Below are positions 8,101 to 14,749 of a stretch of DNA of 16,176 nucleotides, piece by piece. Under the pieces are notes generated by a model. The model did not search any database and was not told the DNA's origin. It saw only the letters and a program-made list of their open reading frames with translations. The translations under genes were made by a program, and so were the position numbers. The stretch is from assembly GCA_002409375.1 (NCBI GenBank), contig DHNF01000177.1, forward strand, positions 1-16,176. Direction: 5' to 3'. Positions within the stretch are counted from its first letter, which is position 1; each line of letters begins with the position of its first letter. This stretch comes from Ruminococcaceae bacterium UBA5423. Its GTDB lineage: Bacteria; Bacillota; Clostridia; Oscillospirales; Acutalibacteraceae.

Positions 8101-9703
8101 CATAACATTTGTGCTGGGATTTGCAGAAGAACAAAATACAGCGCAAAACAAAAACCTAATAGCCCAATTCATTGAAAACTCAGTAAAGACTCCGGCGTTA
8201 TCAATGCAATTTCCCCGTATCCGCACACCCGATAAGCTGCTTAATACAATGGTATCACGCTGGATACCGTGGCAAGCTGCTATCTGCAGAATCTATGCAC
8301 GCACAGGTTTTTATCAAAACGGCGGAGCGTGGGGATACCGCGATCAGCTTCAGGATTCCCTTGCAACACTATGGTTCGACCCTTCAATCACACGAAAACA
8401 GCTTATACGCTGTGCAACGGTGCAATTCGAGGAAGGCGATGTGTTCCACTGGTGGTATGATTTGCCCGGCATGTTCCAGGGAGTGCGTACACGTTGTTCT
8501 GATGACTTGGTATGGCTTGCCTATGTAACAGCCGAATATGTTGATTTCACGGGTGACAAAAGTGTGCTTGATGAACAAGTGGAGTGGTTAGTCGGCGAAC
8601 CGCTCGCCCCCGAAGAAAGCGAAAAATACTTTAAGCCGGAAAAATCAAAATATACCAGCTCCCTATATGAACACTGCATCCGTGCGCTTGACAAAGCCAG
8701 CACCCACGGCGAGCATGGGCTGCCTTTAATCGGCTCGGGAGACTGGAATGACGGATTTAACCTTATTGGAGCAAAAGGGCGTGGCGAAAGTGTCTGGTTG
8801 GCAATGTTTCTTTCTATTGTACTTGATAAATTCGCACCAATATGTGAATACAAGGGAGAAGAAAATCGTGCCGCTGAATACCGCAAATTAGCTGCCGAAT
8901 ACCGAAGTGCTGCTGACGCCTGTTTTTCCGGCGACAGATACCTGCGCGCATTTTTCGACGACGGAACACCGTTGGGAGCTCCCGACAGCGGTGACGGAGA
9001 AATTGACAGCCTGCCTCAAAGCTTTTCGGTGCTGAGCGGGTTACCATATGAAAGGACATCTGTCGCACTGGATACTGCACTTGACAAGTTAGTTGACAGA
9101 GAGAACGGCGTAATTAAGGTGCTGGCTCCCCCGTTTGCCCGCTCCCATGCCGAAGAGAGGCTCGATGATCGTCGTCAAAGACCTGTGGGCTATATTACTG
9201 CATATCCTCCCGGCCTTCGAGAAAACGGAGGTCAGTATACGCATGCGGCTGCTTGGCTTGTAATTGCTTTGTTCAAATCGGGACGGGCCGATGATGCAGT
9301 TGATTTGCTGCGAATCATAAGCACAGCTCACAAATATAAAGACAGTCTTGGTGAGAAATACAAAGGGGAACCGTATGCCCTTGCCGGTGATGTGTATTCG
9401 CATCCCGAGTGCCCCGGTCGTGCAGGCTGGACACAGTATACCGGATCGGCAGGATGGTTTTATACTGCCGTATTACGCCATCTTATCGGTCTGCGGCCTC
9501 GCAGTGACAAACTGTATTTAAGCCCGAATCTGCCATCAGAGTGGAACGAGTGTCAAGTTTCGATAACACTTGGCAACACTCCTTTGGAAATTACTATTCG
9601 GCGCGGTTCACCTGAATTAAGTGTAAATGGAGTACCGGCAGGCTATGTGCCACTCCATGGAACACCGAATAAAGTTATAGTTACTGTTCCCCCACCGGCA
9701 TGA
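2183..9703 (+). CDS. Giant cyclic beta-1,2-glucan synthase-like protein (GT84 - GH189-like - GH94), NdvB/Cgs type
   Basis: A 2506-residue membrane enzyme predicted to polymerise UDP-glucose into a beta-1,2-linked glucan, then cyclise or transglycosylate it and trim it by phosphorolysis. Domain order: (1) soluble NdvB-type N-terminus with EWLNDNYYLL and DPAGIYPRMD (208-217); (2) two membrane spans, about 279-322; (3) glycosyltransferase, about 340-650, with DAD (483-485), HDILEG (from 596) and RLHRWVRGDWQ (628-638); (4) about five spans between 665 and 830; (5) glycoamylase-like domain, about 840-1240 (this type was recently classed as GH189), with LPPDN (867), NWYDT (933), TVDSGN (950), SESR (1023), SWTGSMFEY (1061-1069), PWGISES (1104-1110) and YMAHHIGMS (1199); (6) a first beta-sandwich, about 1275-1560; (7) a second beta-sandwich, about 1750-1960; (8) a GH94 catalytic barrel, about 2000-2420, with GYRDQLQD (2051-2058), EEGDVFHWW (2083-2091), GSGDWNDG (2184-2191; D2190 is the likely general acid by analogy with cellobiose phosphorylase) and GLRENGGQYTH (2344-2354). 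Proteobacterial Cgs proteins are about 2800 residues, so this is somewhat shorter, mainly before the GT domain. ATG 2183 is the first possible in-frame start because TAG lies at 2174. The linkage made is inferred, not proven. Confidence 0.88.
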   Translation: MDLNSPDKTPNRDNAGDNSALYRSLAQQFMSTTQKQYNMRPLRRQVRNALQTLKLACRKSSSARITDSDSGYREWLNDNYYLLVREGANVINGLKHADNQPGDGRIPATCALLRELVHKTGVPDAEEFDRLIEIIQQVRPLTVFELEQLPLCLRAALVLTAAEACKKNESDAERLISLSVHGLHRAVGLDFASLTQRHSIVERILRDDPAGIYPRMDQKSRADYRRRTALEALRSGRSEASTAAAFIEQAKKNSTEREQHVGFPLMAIKDKTDHRFRGRVLLLCTMLIPAAVAIYLGILVQAPLIALLLYLPLIELFRPVIQQILLNRITPRRLPRIELDGIIPEEGRTVIAVSTLLPGAQQAAKTAEKLYNLYNTNGQGAVQVCLLADLSQADYPTKPRDAADISAMRREIRRLNSRTNGSFIFAVRPRAYSRTMKAYTGKERKRGAISELIRVIRGGKPQYLAFEGDLSRLRRTRFLLALDADTGMLLDTAADLVGTALHPLVKSQLSDDKRSIISGFGVLVPRLSAELHSANRTAFSRAMAGVGGITPYDMPVGDLYMDLFSSAIFAGKGLIDIEAFGVIDSANFPSEQILSHDILEGCLMRTGLVSDVEMTDGYPASITSWLNRLHRWVRGDWQNMPFAFGRRLNLSRLDRWKLIDNLRRSLTPPAALTLIILSTQFRGWTGILLALTGLISPISGNLMTAFLSLVHGGWMTLGCKYYSRVMPRALSALTQAWFTIIMLPATALTTLGAALRAVARLITRRRMLEWTTAAQSDKHQGGFAASFRRLWPTLIISAFLIYHGTDFARLGGILFALLIPLAVYSRRLSAPFRTASLSHEQKEQIESYASAMWRYYEEQCTVDNNYLPPDNVQESPVWRVAHRTSPTNIGLFLLSVAAAHDFGFLDTEGMLTRIEHTLTTIEKMEKWNGNLLNWYDTRTLKPLSPRYVSTVDSGNLACCFVALRQSLAEIDGPRAKAVAARAKKLQQATDLTPMFDKDRLLFHIGLDPDSGKLSTSYYDLLMSESRMSGYYAIAMRDVPKKHWGALGRTLTKSGNAIGPVSWTGSMFEYFMPRLMLPSVEGTMSYEALRFCLNCQRKRPPRGVPWGISESGFYAFDSNLNYQYKAHGVPRLALKHGLGAELVISPYSSFLTLSTDHGSSLRNLARLERIGMTGAWGFYEAADFTQGRTARGGYSIVRSYMAHHIGMSLISCANAVMDDLFVKRFLRDDDMSRAVELCHEKAPSAGTVFEPIRENNVPEVPGRTRPMTEEIRHINPRTPRMYLLSGAEWQLAITDTGAGISTSHGLDIHRYSEDLLRNPQGVFAVVDAGEGAFSITEAPDYAKPSTEQSGRQNKQKRKSAIGTTKRYAEFDTGAAIFTAEHGHIEAGMRAMVHPRLPCEQRQVVLKNHSNRRMSATVLLYFEPTLARREDALAHPAFSRIFLSARKDDAMQALFISRRQRLGEPPACLAAGLLDSREFEYEPHRELLLERPLGVTSIIGAVNKPFSSRGQGIPDCAVAIRVPIELPAHSQKSITLVLTAAPTMAAAANRLIEVRREGMLSNDVSALSPFGGVEAELAAQILPDLFYPPRISREWATAARNNTHGLQELWKLGISGDFPLLLIEIHNAADASRAEPYMRLHRSLRLGGVIAEVAIAYREGGEYDAPVLEALREAARNANCVDVLGKRGGIHPVNLITHGEQTLDFLAAVCAHNCARDLKRAGILPADYSAAAILKAEPVNRHEKTSEDIAIKGGLFSDDKFIITDVPSLPWCHVIANEKFGTLVSDKALGFTWAINSRENKLTPWINDTASDNRGEMLLVRVGGTIYDTVWGSTPEYGDGYARYDGKCGMLNTSVTVRIPSTGLWKTVELSVRNTGDEPMEIQAAYYTEPVLGVNRRNARHTVAQWENGALVLRNPFATVHGSAILTAVGGADNCDCDRGSFLSGSWGGGTLSPLPDPCASVIIRKKLPPKQNETITFVLGFAEEQNTAQNKNLIAQFIENSVKTPALSMQFPRIRTPDKLLNTMVSRWIPWQAAICRIYARTGFYQNGGAWGYRDQLQDSLATLWFDPSITRKQLIRCATVQFEEGDVFHWWYDLPGMFQGVRTRCSDDLVWLAYVTAEYVDFTGDKSVLDEQVEWLVGEPLAPEESEKYFKPEKSKYTSSLYEHCIRALDKASTHGEHGLPLIGSGDWNDGFNLIGAKGRGESVWLAMFLSIVLDKFAPICEYKGEENRAAEYRKLAAEYRSAADACFSGDRYLRAFFDDGTPLGAPDSGDGEIDSLPQSFSVLSGLPYERTSVALDTALDKLVDRENGVIKVLAPPFARSHAEERLDDRRQRPVGYITAYPPGLRENGGQYTHAAAWLVIALFKSGRADDAVDLLRIISTAHKYKDSLGEKYKGEPYALAGDVYSHPECPGRAGWTQYTGSAGWFYTAVLRHLIGLRPRSDKLYLSPNLPSEWNECQVSITLGNTPLEITIRRGSPELSVNGVPAGYVPLHGTPNKVIVTVPPPA

Positions 9704-9735
9704 TATGAGTTTTAAAATTACTTTTTAAATTACAC

Positions 9736-9764
9736 TTTTCATTACAAGCAAATTTTGGTATAAT
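9736..9764 (+). promoter_or_regulatory. Sigma-A-type promoter with extended -10 for yfmF-yfmH
   Basis: A perfect -10 TATAAT (9759-9764) is preceded by TGG (extended -10). A 4/6 -35 match, TTTTCA (9736-9741), lies 17 bp upstream. The surroundings are AT-rich. The expected transcript start is near 9771, about 50 nt before the yfmF start. There is no obvious hairpin terminator between the giant gene's stop (9703) and this promoter, so read-through from the giant gene is possible. Confidence 0.75.
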
Positions 9765-9804
9765 GCTTTTATTCGGTTTAGATTAAAAAAGTGAAAATGT
9801 TACT

Positions 9805-9811
9805 AAAGGAG
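9805..9811 (+). promoter_or_regulatory. Ribosome binding site AAAGGAG facing two competing start codons
   Basis: AAAGGAG lies 5 nt before an out-of-frame ATG (9817) and 9 nt before the in-frame TTG (9821). The ATG frame ends at TGA 9877-9879 after 20 codons. The TTG frame carries the conserved protein, and an earlier in-frame TTG at 9812 is closed by TGA at 9818. Confidence 0.65.
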
Positions 9812-9820
9812 TTGATATGA

Positions 9821-11101
9821 TTGCAGCCTGTACGCCATCCGCTTGCCGAGGGTGTCGAGTTTTTGGGCATCACGGATGACAGGTTTAAAACAGCTCAGTT
9901 AACAGTTGCACTGCTGCTTCCCCTGCAAGAACAAACCGCATCCTTATATGCGATATTGCCCTATTTGCTGCGTAGAACCTGTGCTGCCTACCCTGACTTT
10001 TCTGCGCTGCAGCATCGCCTAAATCAGCTGTACGGTGCGCGTATACTGGCTGATGTAGTTCGTATCGGAAGTAATCAGGCTCTTGTGCTCACAGCAGTAT
10101 CAATAGATGACCGTTTTTCGCTAAATCATGAGGCTATTACACTGCAATGTGCAGAACTGGTGCGTTCAATGATTTTTGAACCGGCTTTAAAAGATGGTCT
10201 GTTTAAAGATGACAATACTGAGCTTGAAAAACGCTGTCTTATTGAGCTTATTCAATCCGAAATTAATGATAAGCGAATGTATTCTCGCCACCGTTGTGAA
10301 CAGGTTTTATGCGAGGGAGAGGGTTATGCTGTTAATCGCTACGGCACCATTGAAGGTGTTGGCGCATTGACACCCGTAAATGTGACAAGCGCTTGGAAAC
10401 ACATACTGAATCACGCACAGGTGCGTATTGTTTATCAGGCAACAAACCGTGGTAATATTGCCGACGCCTTGGGTAAAAGTTTTTTATCGGCAAAGGACCG
10501 TGATCCGGTTTCTTTAATTACTTCCGAAATTCGAAATAACAAGCGCAATATTAGCGAGGTTGCCGAAAGGCTTGATGTTTACCAAGCAAAATTAGTTTTG
10601 GGTTTTAAGGCATATGAAGAGTCTGGCGATATTGCTGCAATGCGGCTTATGAATGCACTGTTGGGGGGAACTCCTCATTCGCTTTTATTTAAAAATGTGC
10701 GCGAAAAGCTGGGCTTATGTTATTACTGCTCTTCGTCTTACGACAGATTGGGTCGCGTTCTTTTGATTGACAGTGGCGTTGACGAGCAAAATGCAAAACA
10801 AGCACGGGAACAAATAATTAAGCAATATGACGCAGTGTGCCGCGGCGACTTTACTGATACAGATGTCGAATCGGCTCGCACCGGTCTTGGAAATCAATTC
10901 AGGTCCATCGAAGATCAGCAATCCTCTTTGGCTGCATGGTATATCGGTCAAAGTCTTGACAAAAATGTTTCCACACCAACGCAGGCAGCAGACGATCTTA
11001 ACAGCGTGACACGGGAAAGAATTGTCAATGCTGCACGCAGTATCAACTTGGAAGCTGTCTACATGCTTGCCGGAAAGGAGGGTGAACATGCCGGACAGTA
11101 A
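9821..11101 (+). CDS. yfmF: M16-family peptidase-like protein YfmF (EF-P 5-aminopentanol modification-associated), inactive-site type
   Basis: 426 residues with an M16 (pitrilysin/insulinase) fold, recognisable from the N-terminal segment GVEFLGITDDRFKTAQLTV and the second-half motif GGTPHSLLFKNVREKLGLCYY (from residue 282). The zinc-binding HxxEH motif is absent: the equivalent place reads PYLLRR (47-52). This fits the non-catalytic partner of a heterodimer. In Bacillus subtilis the ymfF/ymfH pair is needed for 5-aminopentanol modification of elongation factor P. The TTG start gives the usual short lead before GVEF. The gene overlaps yfmH by 14 nt, so the two are probably translated together. 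The family is well supported; the EF-P role is transferred from Bacillus by homology. Confidence 0.9.
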   Translation: MQPVRHPLAEGVEFLGITDDRFKTAQLTVALLLPLQEQTASLYAILPYLLRRTCAAYPDFSALQHRLNQLYGARILADVVRIGSNQALVLTAVSIDDRFSLNHEAITLQCAELVRSMIFEPALKDGLFKDDNTELEKRCLIELIQSEINDKRMYSRHRCEQVLCEGEGYAVNRYGTIEGVGALTPVNVTSAWKHILNHAQVRIVYQATNRGNIADALGKSFLSAKDRDPVSLITSEIRNNKRNISEVAERLDVYQAKLVLGFKAYEESGDIAAMRLMNALLGGTPHSLLFKNVREKLGLCYYCSSSYDRLGRVLLIDSGVDEQNAKQAREQIIKQYDAVCRGDFTDTDVESARTGLGNQFRSIEDQQSSLAAWYIGQSLDKNVSTPTQAADDLNSVTRERIVNAARSINLEAVYMLAGKEGEHAGQ

Positions 11102-12389
11102 TAGCACGTGGCAGGAAATATGCGAACGCCATACCGGTGAGTGTTGTTATAAAATGGTTCACCCAACCGGTCTTACAATATTTGTTTGTCCTAAAAAGGG
11201 CTATCGCTCAACCTATGCCATGTTCGGAACGCGTTACGGTTCTATAGATACATCGTTTTTAACCGACGATGACGAAAAACCCACCGAGTTGCCTGCCGGC
11301 ATTGCTCATTTCCTTGAACACAAGTTATTTGAAAACGAGGACAGCAATGCATTTGCACGCTATGCAAAAACCGGTGCATCGGCAAACGCTTATACAAGTT
11401 TTGACCGCACTGCATATTTATTTAGCTGCACCGACAAATTTGAAGAATCACTTAATATTCTTCTTGACTTTGTCCAAACACCTTATTTCACCGAGCAGAC
11501 AGTACGCAAGGAACAGGGAATAATCGGTCAAGAAATCCGCATGGGTGAGGATTCACCCTCGCGCCGCGTGCTGTTTAATTTGTTGCGTTCACTCTACCAC
11601 AAACACCCTGTAAAGACTGACATAGCCGGCACAATTGATTCAATCGGGCAAATTACACCCGAGCTGTTGTATGGCTGTTATAACACCTTTTATACTCTTT
11701 ATAACATGGTTCTCGTGGTGTCGGGCAATGTCACGCCTGAACAGGTTTTGGCGGTTGCTGACAAAACACTTAAAAAAGCCGTTAATCGCGGTGCAAAACG
11801 CGCTGCAATTGATGAACCGGCAGAGGTGGTCAAGCCGCGTATAGAACAGAAAATGCCGGTTTCCTCACCACTGTTTTATTATGGCTACAAAGATTATTTA
11901 CCAGAAGGTATATCCTATCGTACGCCCGAACAGCTTGCCGCTGCAGGTGTACTGCTCGAGGTAATGGCCGGTCGATCCTCACAGTTATACAACCAATTAA
12001 TGAATCAGGGATTAATTAATTCGTCCTTTAGCTTTGATTATTTTGACGGTCCCGGTTACGGTGTATGGATGTTTGGAGGCGAATCAGCAAACCCCGACGC
12101 TGTCGCATCTTCGATAAGTGATGAAATTGCGCGTTTGCGTGCGGACGGTATTTCCGAGGATGCTTTTGAGTCCGCCCGCAACGCTTTATACGGTAGACAA
12201 GTTGCCTCGCTTAACGATGTTGACAATGTATCAGACAGTTTAATGAATGACTATTTTGCCGGCAGGCAACCTTTTTCGGCAGTAGAAGCAGCGGCATCTT
12301 TATCTCGACAAGCAGTATTAAAACTGCTGGACACCTGCTTTGGTGAAAACCAGGCATCGCTGTCAATAATTTCACCATCCGGTCTATAA
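11088..12389 (+). CDS. yfmH: M16-family zinc peptidase YfmH (EF-P 5-aminopentanol modification-associated)
   Basis: 433 residues with the inverted zinc motif HFLEH (74-78) and a downstream Glu in GIIGQEI (E149), which is the expected third ligand about 75 residues later. This makes it the catalytic subunit paired with YfmF. The ATG at 11088 is chosen because AAAGGAGGGTG lies just upstream (from 11074) and the start overlaps the yfmF stop by 14 nt. A longer in-frame start at 11022 would add 22 residues encoded inside yfmF and has no comparable ribosome binding site. A central segment contains SPLFYYGYKDYL and a C-terminal M16 domain follows. The substrate cannot be read from the sequence; the EF-P link comes from B. 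subtilis. A terminator begins 9 nt after the stop. Confidence 0.92.
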   Translation: MPDSNSTWQEICERHTGECCYKMVHPTGLTIFVCPKKGYRSTYAMFGTRYGSIDTSFLTDDDEKPTELPAGIAHFLEHKLFENEDSNAFARYAKTGASANAYTSFDRTAYLFSCTDKFEESLNILLDFVQTPYFTEQTVRKEQGIIGQEIRMGEDSPSRRVLFNLLRSLYHKHPVKTDIAGTIDSIGQITPELLYGCYNTFYTLYNMVLVVSGNVTPEQVLAVADKTLKKAVNRGAKRAAIDEPAEVVKPRIEQKMPVSSPLFYYGYKDYLPEGISYRTPEQLAAAGVLLEVMAGRSSQLYNQLMNQGLINSSFSFDYFDGPGYGVWMFGGESANPDAVASSISDEIARLRADGISEDAFESARNALYGRQVASLNDVDNVSDSLMNDYFAGRQPFSAVEAAASLSRQAVLKLLDTCFGENQASLSIISPSGL

Positions 12390-12397
12390 TTGCAGAC

Positions 12398-12430
12398 AAA
12401 CGGGAGACTGTCCTTTTGTCTCCCGTTTTA
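12398..12430 (+). terminator. Rho-independent terminator after yfmH
   Basis: An 11-bp perfect stem (12398-12408 with 12418-12428; AAACGGGAGAC / GTCTCCCGTTT) has a 9-nt loop, and the T-run includes 12426-12429. It lies between yfmH and lgt, so lgt-folD probably has its own promoter or depends on read-through. Confidence 0.85.
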
Positions 12431-12471
12431 TTAAACATTAAATTTACATATGAAAGGATGTTGACCAAAGC

Positions 12472-13593
12472 ATGAATGATTTTGTTTCATTCCCCGCGCT
12501 TAATCTCAAGTTCGACATTTCCGACATCATTGTACAATTCAGGCTTTTTGGCATTGACTTCGCCCTAAGATGGTATGGTTTACTTATTGCCGTAGGTTTT
12601 ATGCTTGCAGTAATCTATGCACTGCGGCGGGCAAAACATTTCGAAATTGACCCCGACAGGATGATTGATGTCACGCTTGTGTCTGCGTTGCTTGCATTTG
12701 TTGGCGCCCGTCTTTATTACGTATTGTTTTCGTCGGACATATCTTATTATTTTGAAAAACCCTACCGCATATTTCAGGTTTGGGAAGGCGGACTTGCAAT
12801 TTACGGCGGCATTTTGTTCGCATTTGCAACGGCAATCTGGATGTGCCGTGTGCGCAAAGTAAATACCCTTGCAATGTTTGATATTGCTTCTGTAGGATTT
12901 TTAATCGGACAGGGCATAGGACGATGGGGCAACTTTTTTAACCAAGAGGCCTTTGGCGGCAATACAACGCTGCCATGGGGCATGACCGGCTCGATTATTC
13001 AGCAGGAAGGCTATAACGGAACGGGGTACGATGGTTCATTACCTGTTCACCCGACATTTTTGTATGAATCACTTTGGTGCCTAATTGGTTTTTTAATTTT
13101 ACATTTTGTGTCAAAAAAAGCCTATAAATTTAAAGGCCAAATTTTCTCAATGTATGTTATGTGGTACGGACTCGGGCGCTTTATGATAGAAGGTCTGCGC
13201 ACCGACAGCCTGATGCTGGGCACAATGCGTGTATCACAAATTGTTGCCGCGCTTTCCGTCTTGGGCGGAGCTGCACTGTTTTTCGTGCTGCGTGCCCGTC
13301 ACAATTCGCTGCCGGTCGATCTGTTTGAAGAACCCGTGGTCGATGGCGAAACAGTTGAAGCATTAGATGAATCCTCCTATGAGGAAACTGACGAAGAAAT
13401 GGCCGATGACAATATTAATAACGAAGTGTCCGATGCTGAAGCCTGTGAAGAAAACACTGCTAACGAAAGTGAAAAAACGCTCAATGCGGATAATGTTGTT
13501 GCCGACGAAGAAATATCTATTGAAAATGACAACACAAGCGTTGATGACGAAAACCTCACAACTAATTCTCAAAGCGACAATGACGAAAAATAA
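12472..13593 (+). CDS. lgt: Prolipoprotein diacylglyceryl transferase with long acidic C-terminal tail
   Basis: Transfers diacylglycerol from phosphatidylglycerol to the lipobox cysteine of prolipoproteins in the cytoplasmic membrane. Conserved motifs: RWYGLL with Y35, YGGI (111-114), the Lgt signature [10 protein letters not shown] (150-159), HPTFLYES (193-200) and [13 protein letters not shown] (231-243). There are about seven hydrophobic segments up to residue 275. The core matches the usual length of about 275 residues. Residues 281-373 are an extra tail rich in Asp, Glu and Asn: 34 acidic against 2 basic residues by my count. By the known E. coli topology (C-terminus inside) the tail would be cytoplasmic. 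ATG 12472 follows AAAGGA at 12453-12458, a rather long 13-nt spacing. A weak promoter candidate (TTGTCT 12416, TAAATT 12439, 17-bp spacer) overlaps the preceding terminator. folD follows after 11 nt. Confidence 0.96.
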   Translation: MNDFVSFPALNLKFDISDIIVQFRLFGIDFALRWYGLLIAVGFMLAVIYALRRAKHFEIDPDRMIDVTLVSALLAFVGARLYYVLFSSDISYYFEKPYRIFQVWEGGLAIYGGILFAFATAIWMCRVRKVNTLAMFDIASVGFLIGQGIGRWGNFFNQEAFGGNTTLPWGMTGSIIQQEGYNGTGYDGSLPVHPTFLYESLWCLIGFLILHFVSKKAYKFKGQIFSMYVMWYGLGRFMIEGLRTDSLMLGTMRVSQIVAALSVLGGAALFFVLRARHNSLPVDLFEEPVVDGETVEALDESSYEETDEEMADDNINNEVSDAEACEENTANESEKTLNADNVVADEEISIENDNTSVDDENLTTNSQSDNDEK

Positions 13594-13604
13594 GGAGACA
13601 TAAA

Positions 13605-14456
13605 ATGGCAATAATCATAGACGGTAAAGCAACTGCAATGCGTATACGCTCACAAATCAAGGACGAAGTTGCAAGCCTTAAAGATAAAGGCATTGCTCCG
13701 GGGCTTGCGGTCATCATTGTAGGAGATGATCCGGCCTCCCGCGTATATGTCAACAACAAGAAAAAAGCTTGTGCCCAGGCGGGCATATATTCTGAGGAAA
13801 TAGCACTGCCCAAGGATACACCTCAGGACCAGCTTTTGGCAACGATTGCAAGCTTAAACAACCGCAGCGATATAAACGGTATTTTGTGCCAACTTCCTCT
13901 GCCCTCACATATTGATGACAGGGCGGTTATAGCCGCAATTTCCCCTAACAAGGATGTGGATGCTTTTCATGCCGCTAATGTCGGACATATAATGATCGGA
14001 GACTATAGCTTCGTGCCATGCACTCCCGCCGGAGTTATGGAATTAATTCACAGCACAGGCACCCCAATAGAGGGCAAAAATTGTGTAGTTATAGGACGCA
14101 GCAATATCGTCGGAAAACCCATGGCTATGCTTCTGATGCACGAAAACGGCACTGTAACAGTATGCCATTCAAAAACTCGCAACCTTAAAGAAATATGCGA
14201 AAAGGCAGATATACTTGTGGCAGCGGTAGGACGCGCAAAATTTGTAACAAAAGACATGATAAAACCGGGCGCCGTTGTCGTTGATGTCGGCATGAACCGT
14301 GATCAAAACAGTAAGCTTTGCGGAGATGTTGACACCGAGGCTGTGAAAGAGGTCGCAGGTTACATAACGCCTGTACCGGGCGGTGTTGGCCCCATGACGA
14401 TTGCAATGTTATTAAAAAATACTGTAATGGCAGCAAAGCTGCAAAATGCGTATTAG
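13605..14456 (+). CDS. folD: Bifunctional methylenetetrahydrofolate dehydrogenase / methenyltetrahydrofolate cyclohydrolase
   Basis: Interconverts 5,10-methylene-, 5,10-methenyl- and 10-formyl-tetrahydrofolate in the cytoplasm, supplying C1 units for purine and fMet synthesis. At 283 residues it has the normal family length. Motifs: [15 protein letters not shown] with the Tyr/catalytic-Lys pair Y48 and K52; GILCQLPLP (92-100) with Q96; NKDVDAF (115-121); [11 protein letters not shown] (138-148); the NADP-binding loop [11 protein letters not shown] (164-174); and [17 protein letters not shown] (254-270). The family usually reads KDVDGF, and here Gly is replaced by Ala at 120. AAGGAG (13592-13597) overlaps the lgt stop codon and places ATG 13605 at the right distance, so lgt and folD are probably cotranscribed. 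murA converges from the other side. Confidence 0.96.
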   Translation: MAIIIDGKATAMRIRSQIKDEVASLKDKGIAPGLAVIIVGDDPASRVYVNNKKKACAQAGIYSEEIALPKDTPQDQLLATIASLNNRSDINGILCQLPLPSHIDDRAVIAAISPNKDVDAFHAANVGHIMIGDYSFVPCTPAGVMELIHSTGTPIEGKNCVVIGRSNIVGKPMAMLLMHENGTVTVCHSKTRNLKEICEKADILVAAVGRAKFVTKDMIKPGAVVVDVGMNRDQNSKLCGDVDTEAVKEVAGYITPVPGGVGPMTIAMLLKNTVMAAKLQNAY

Positions 14457-14483
14457 GCAGGTTTGCAAAACACCGGAGACTGC

Positions 14484-14589
14484 GTAGGGCGCGATGAGAA
14501 CATCGCGCCGCACCTGAAATGATGTAAATTTATATATGTATTGTCTGTGCAAATTTATAAAACGGAACGCCGGGGACGGCGTTCCCTAC
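14484..14589. repeat. Palindromic intergenic repeat, copy A, with GTAGGG...CCCTAC ends
   Basis: A 106-bp element bounded by the inverted hexamers GTAGGG (14484-14489) and CCCTAC (14584-14589). A hairpin stands at each end: GGCGCGATG-AGAA-CATCGCGCC (14488-14509) and GGAACGCCG-GGGA-CGGCGTTCC (14564-14585). The AT-rich core holds two direct copies of AAATTTATA (14526-14534 and 14551-14559). The first 83 bp (14483-14565) align without gaps to copy B, with 68 of 83 identical by hand alignment. It has no coding capacity and resembles a small non-autonomous mobile or REP-like element. Confidence 0.7.
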
Positions 14590-14666
14590 ATGATTTGGTT
14601 GTTGTAATAAATCCATAAAATCAATACAATTTGACCGATTTCCTGAATAAATACTGTTGGATAATC

Positions 14667-14749
14667 CGTAGGGCGGGATGCCCCCATCCCGCCGCACCTG
14701 TGATGATGTAAATTTATATGTATATTATTTCTGCAAATTCGTAAAACGG
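14667..14749. repeat. Palindromic intergenic repeat, copy B, missing the second terminal repeat
   Basis: Aligns gap-free with 14483-14565 over 83 bp. It starts CGTAGGG, then hairpin GGCGGGATG-CCCC-CATCCCGCC (14672-14693), GCACCTG and the AT-rich core. Relative to copy A the stem carries a paired C-to-G / G-to-C change that keeps pairing. After AAAACGG the sequence departs from copy A and becomes a terminator stem, and the closing CCCTAC is absent. The 77 bp between the copies (14590-14666) is AT-rich, and I see no gene in it. Confidence 0.65.

Noticed and set aside
11022..11087. Upstream in-frame start for yfmH
   Set aside because: It would add 22 residues encoded inside yfmF and lacks a ribosome binding site like AAAGGAGG before 11088; the family start fits 11088.
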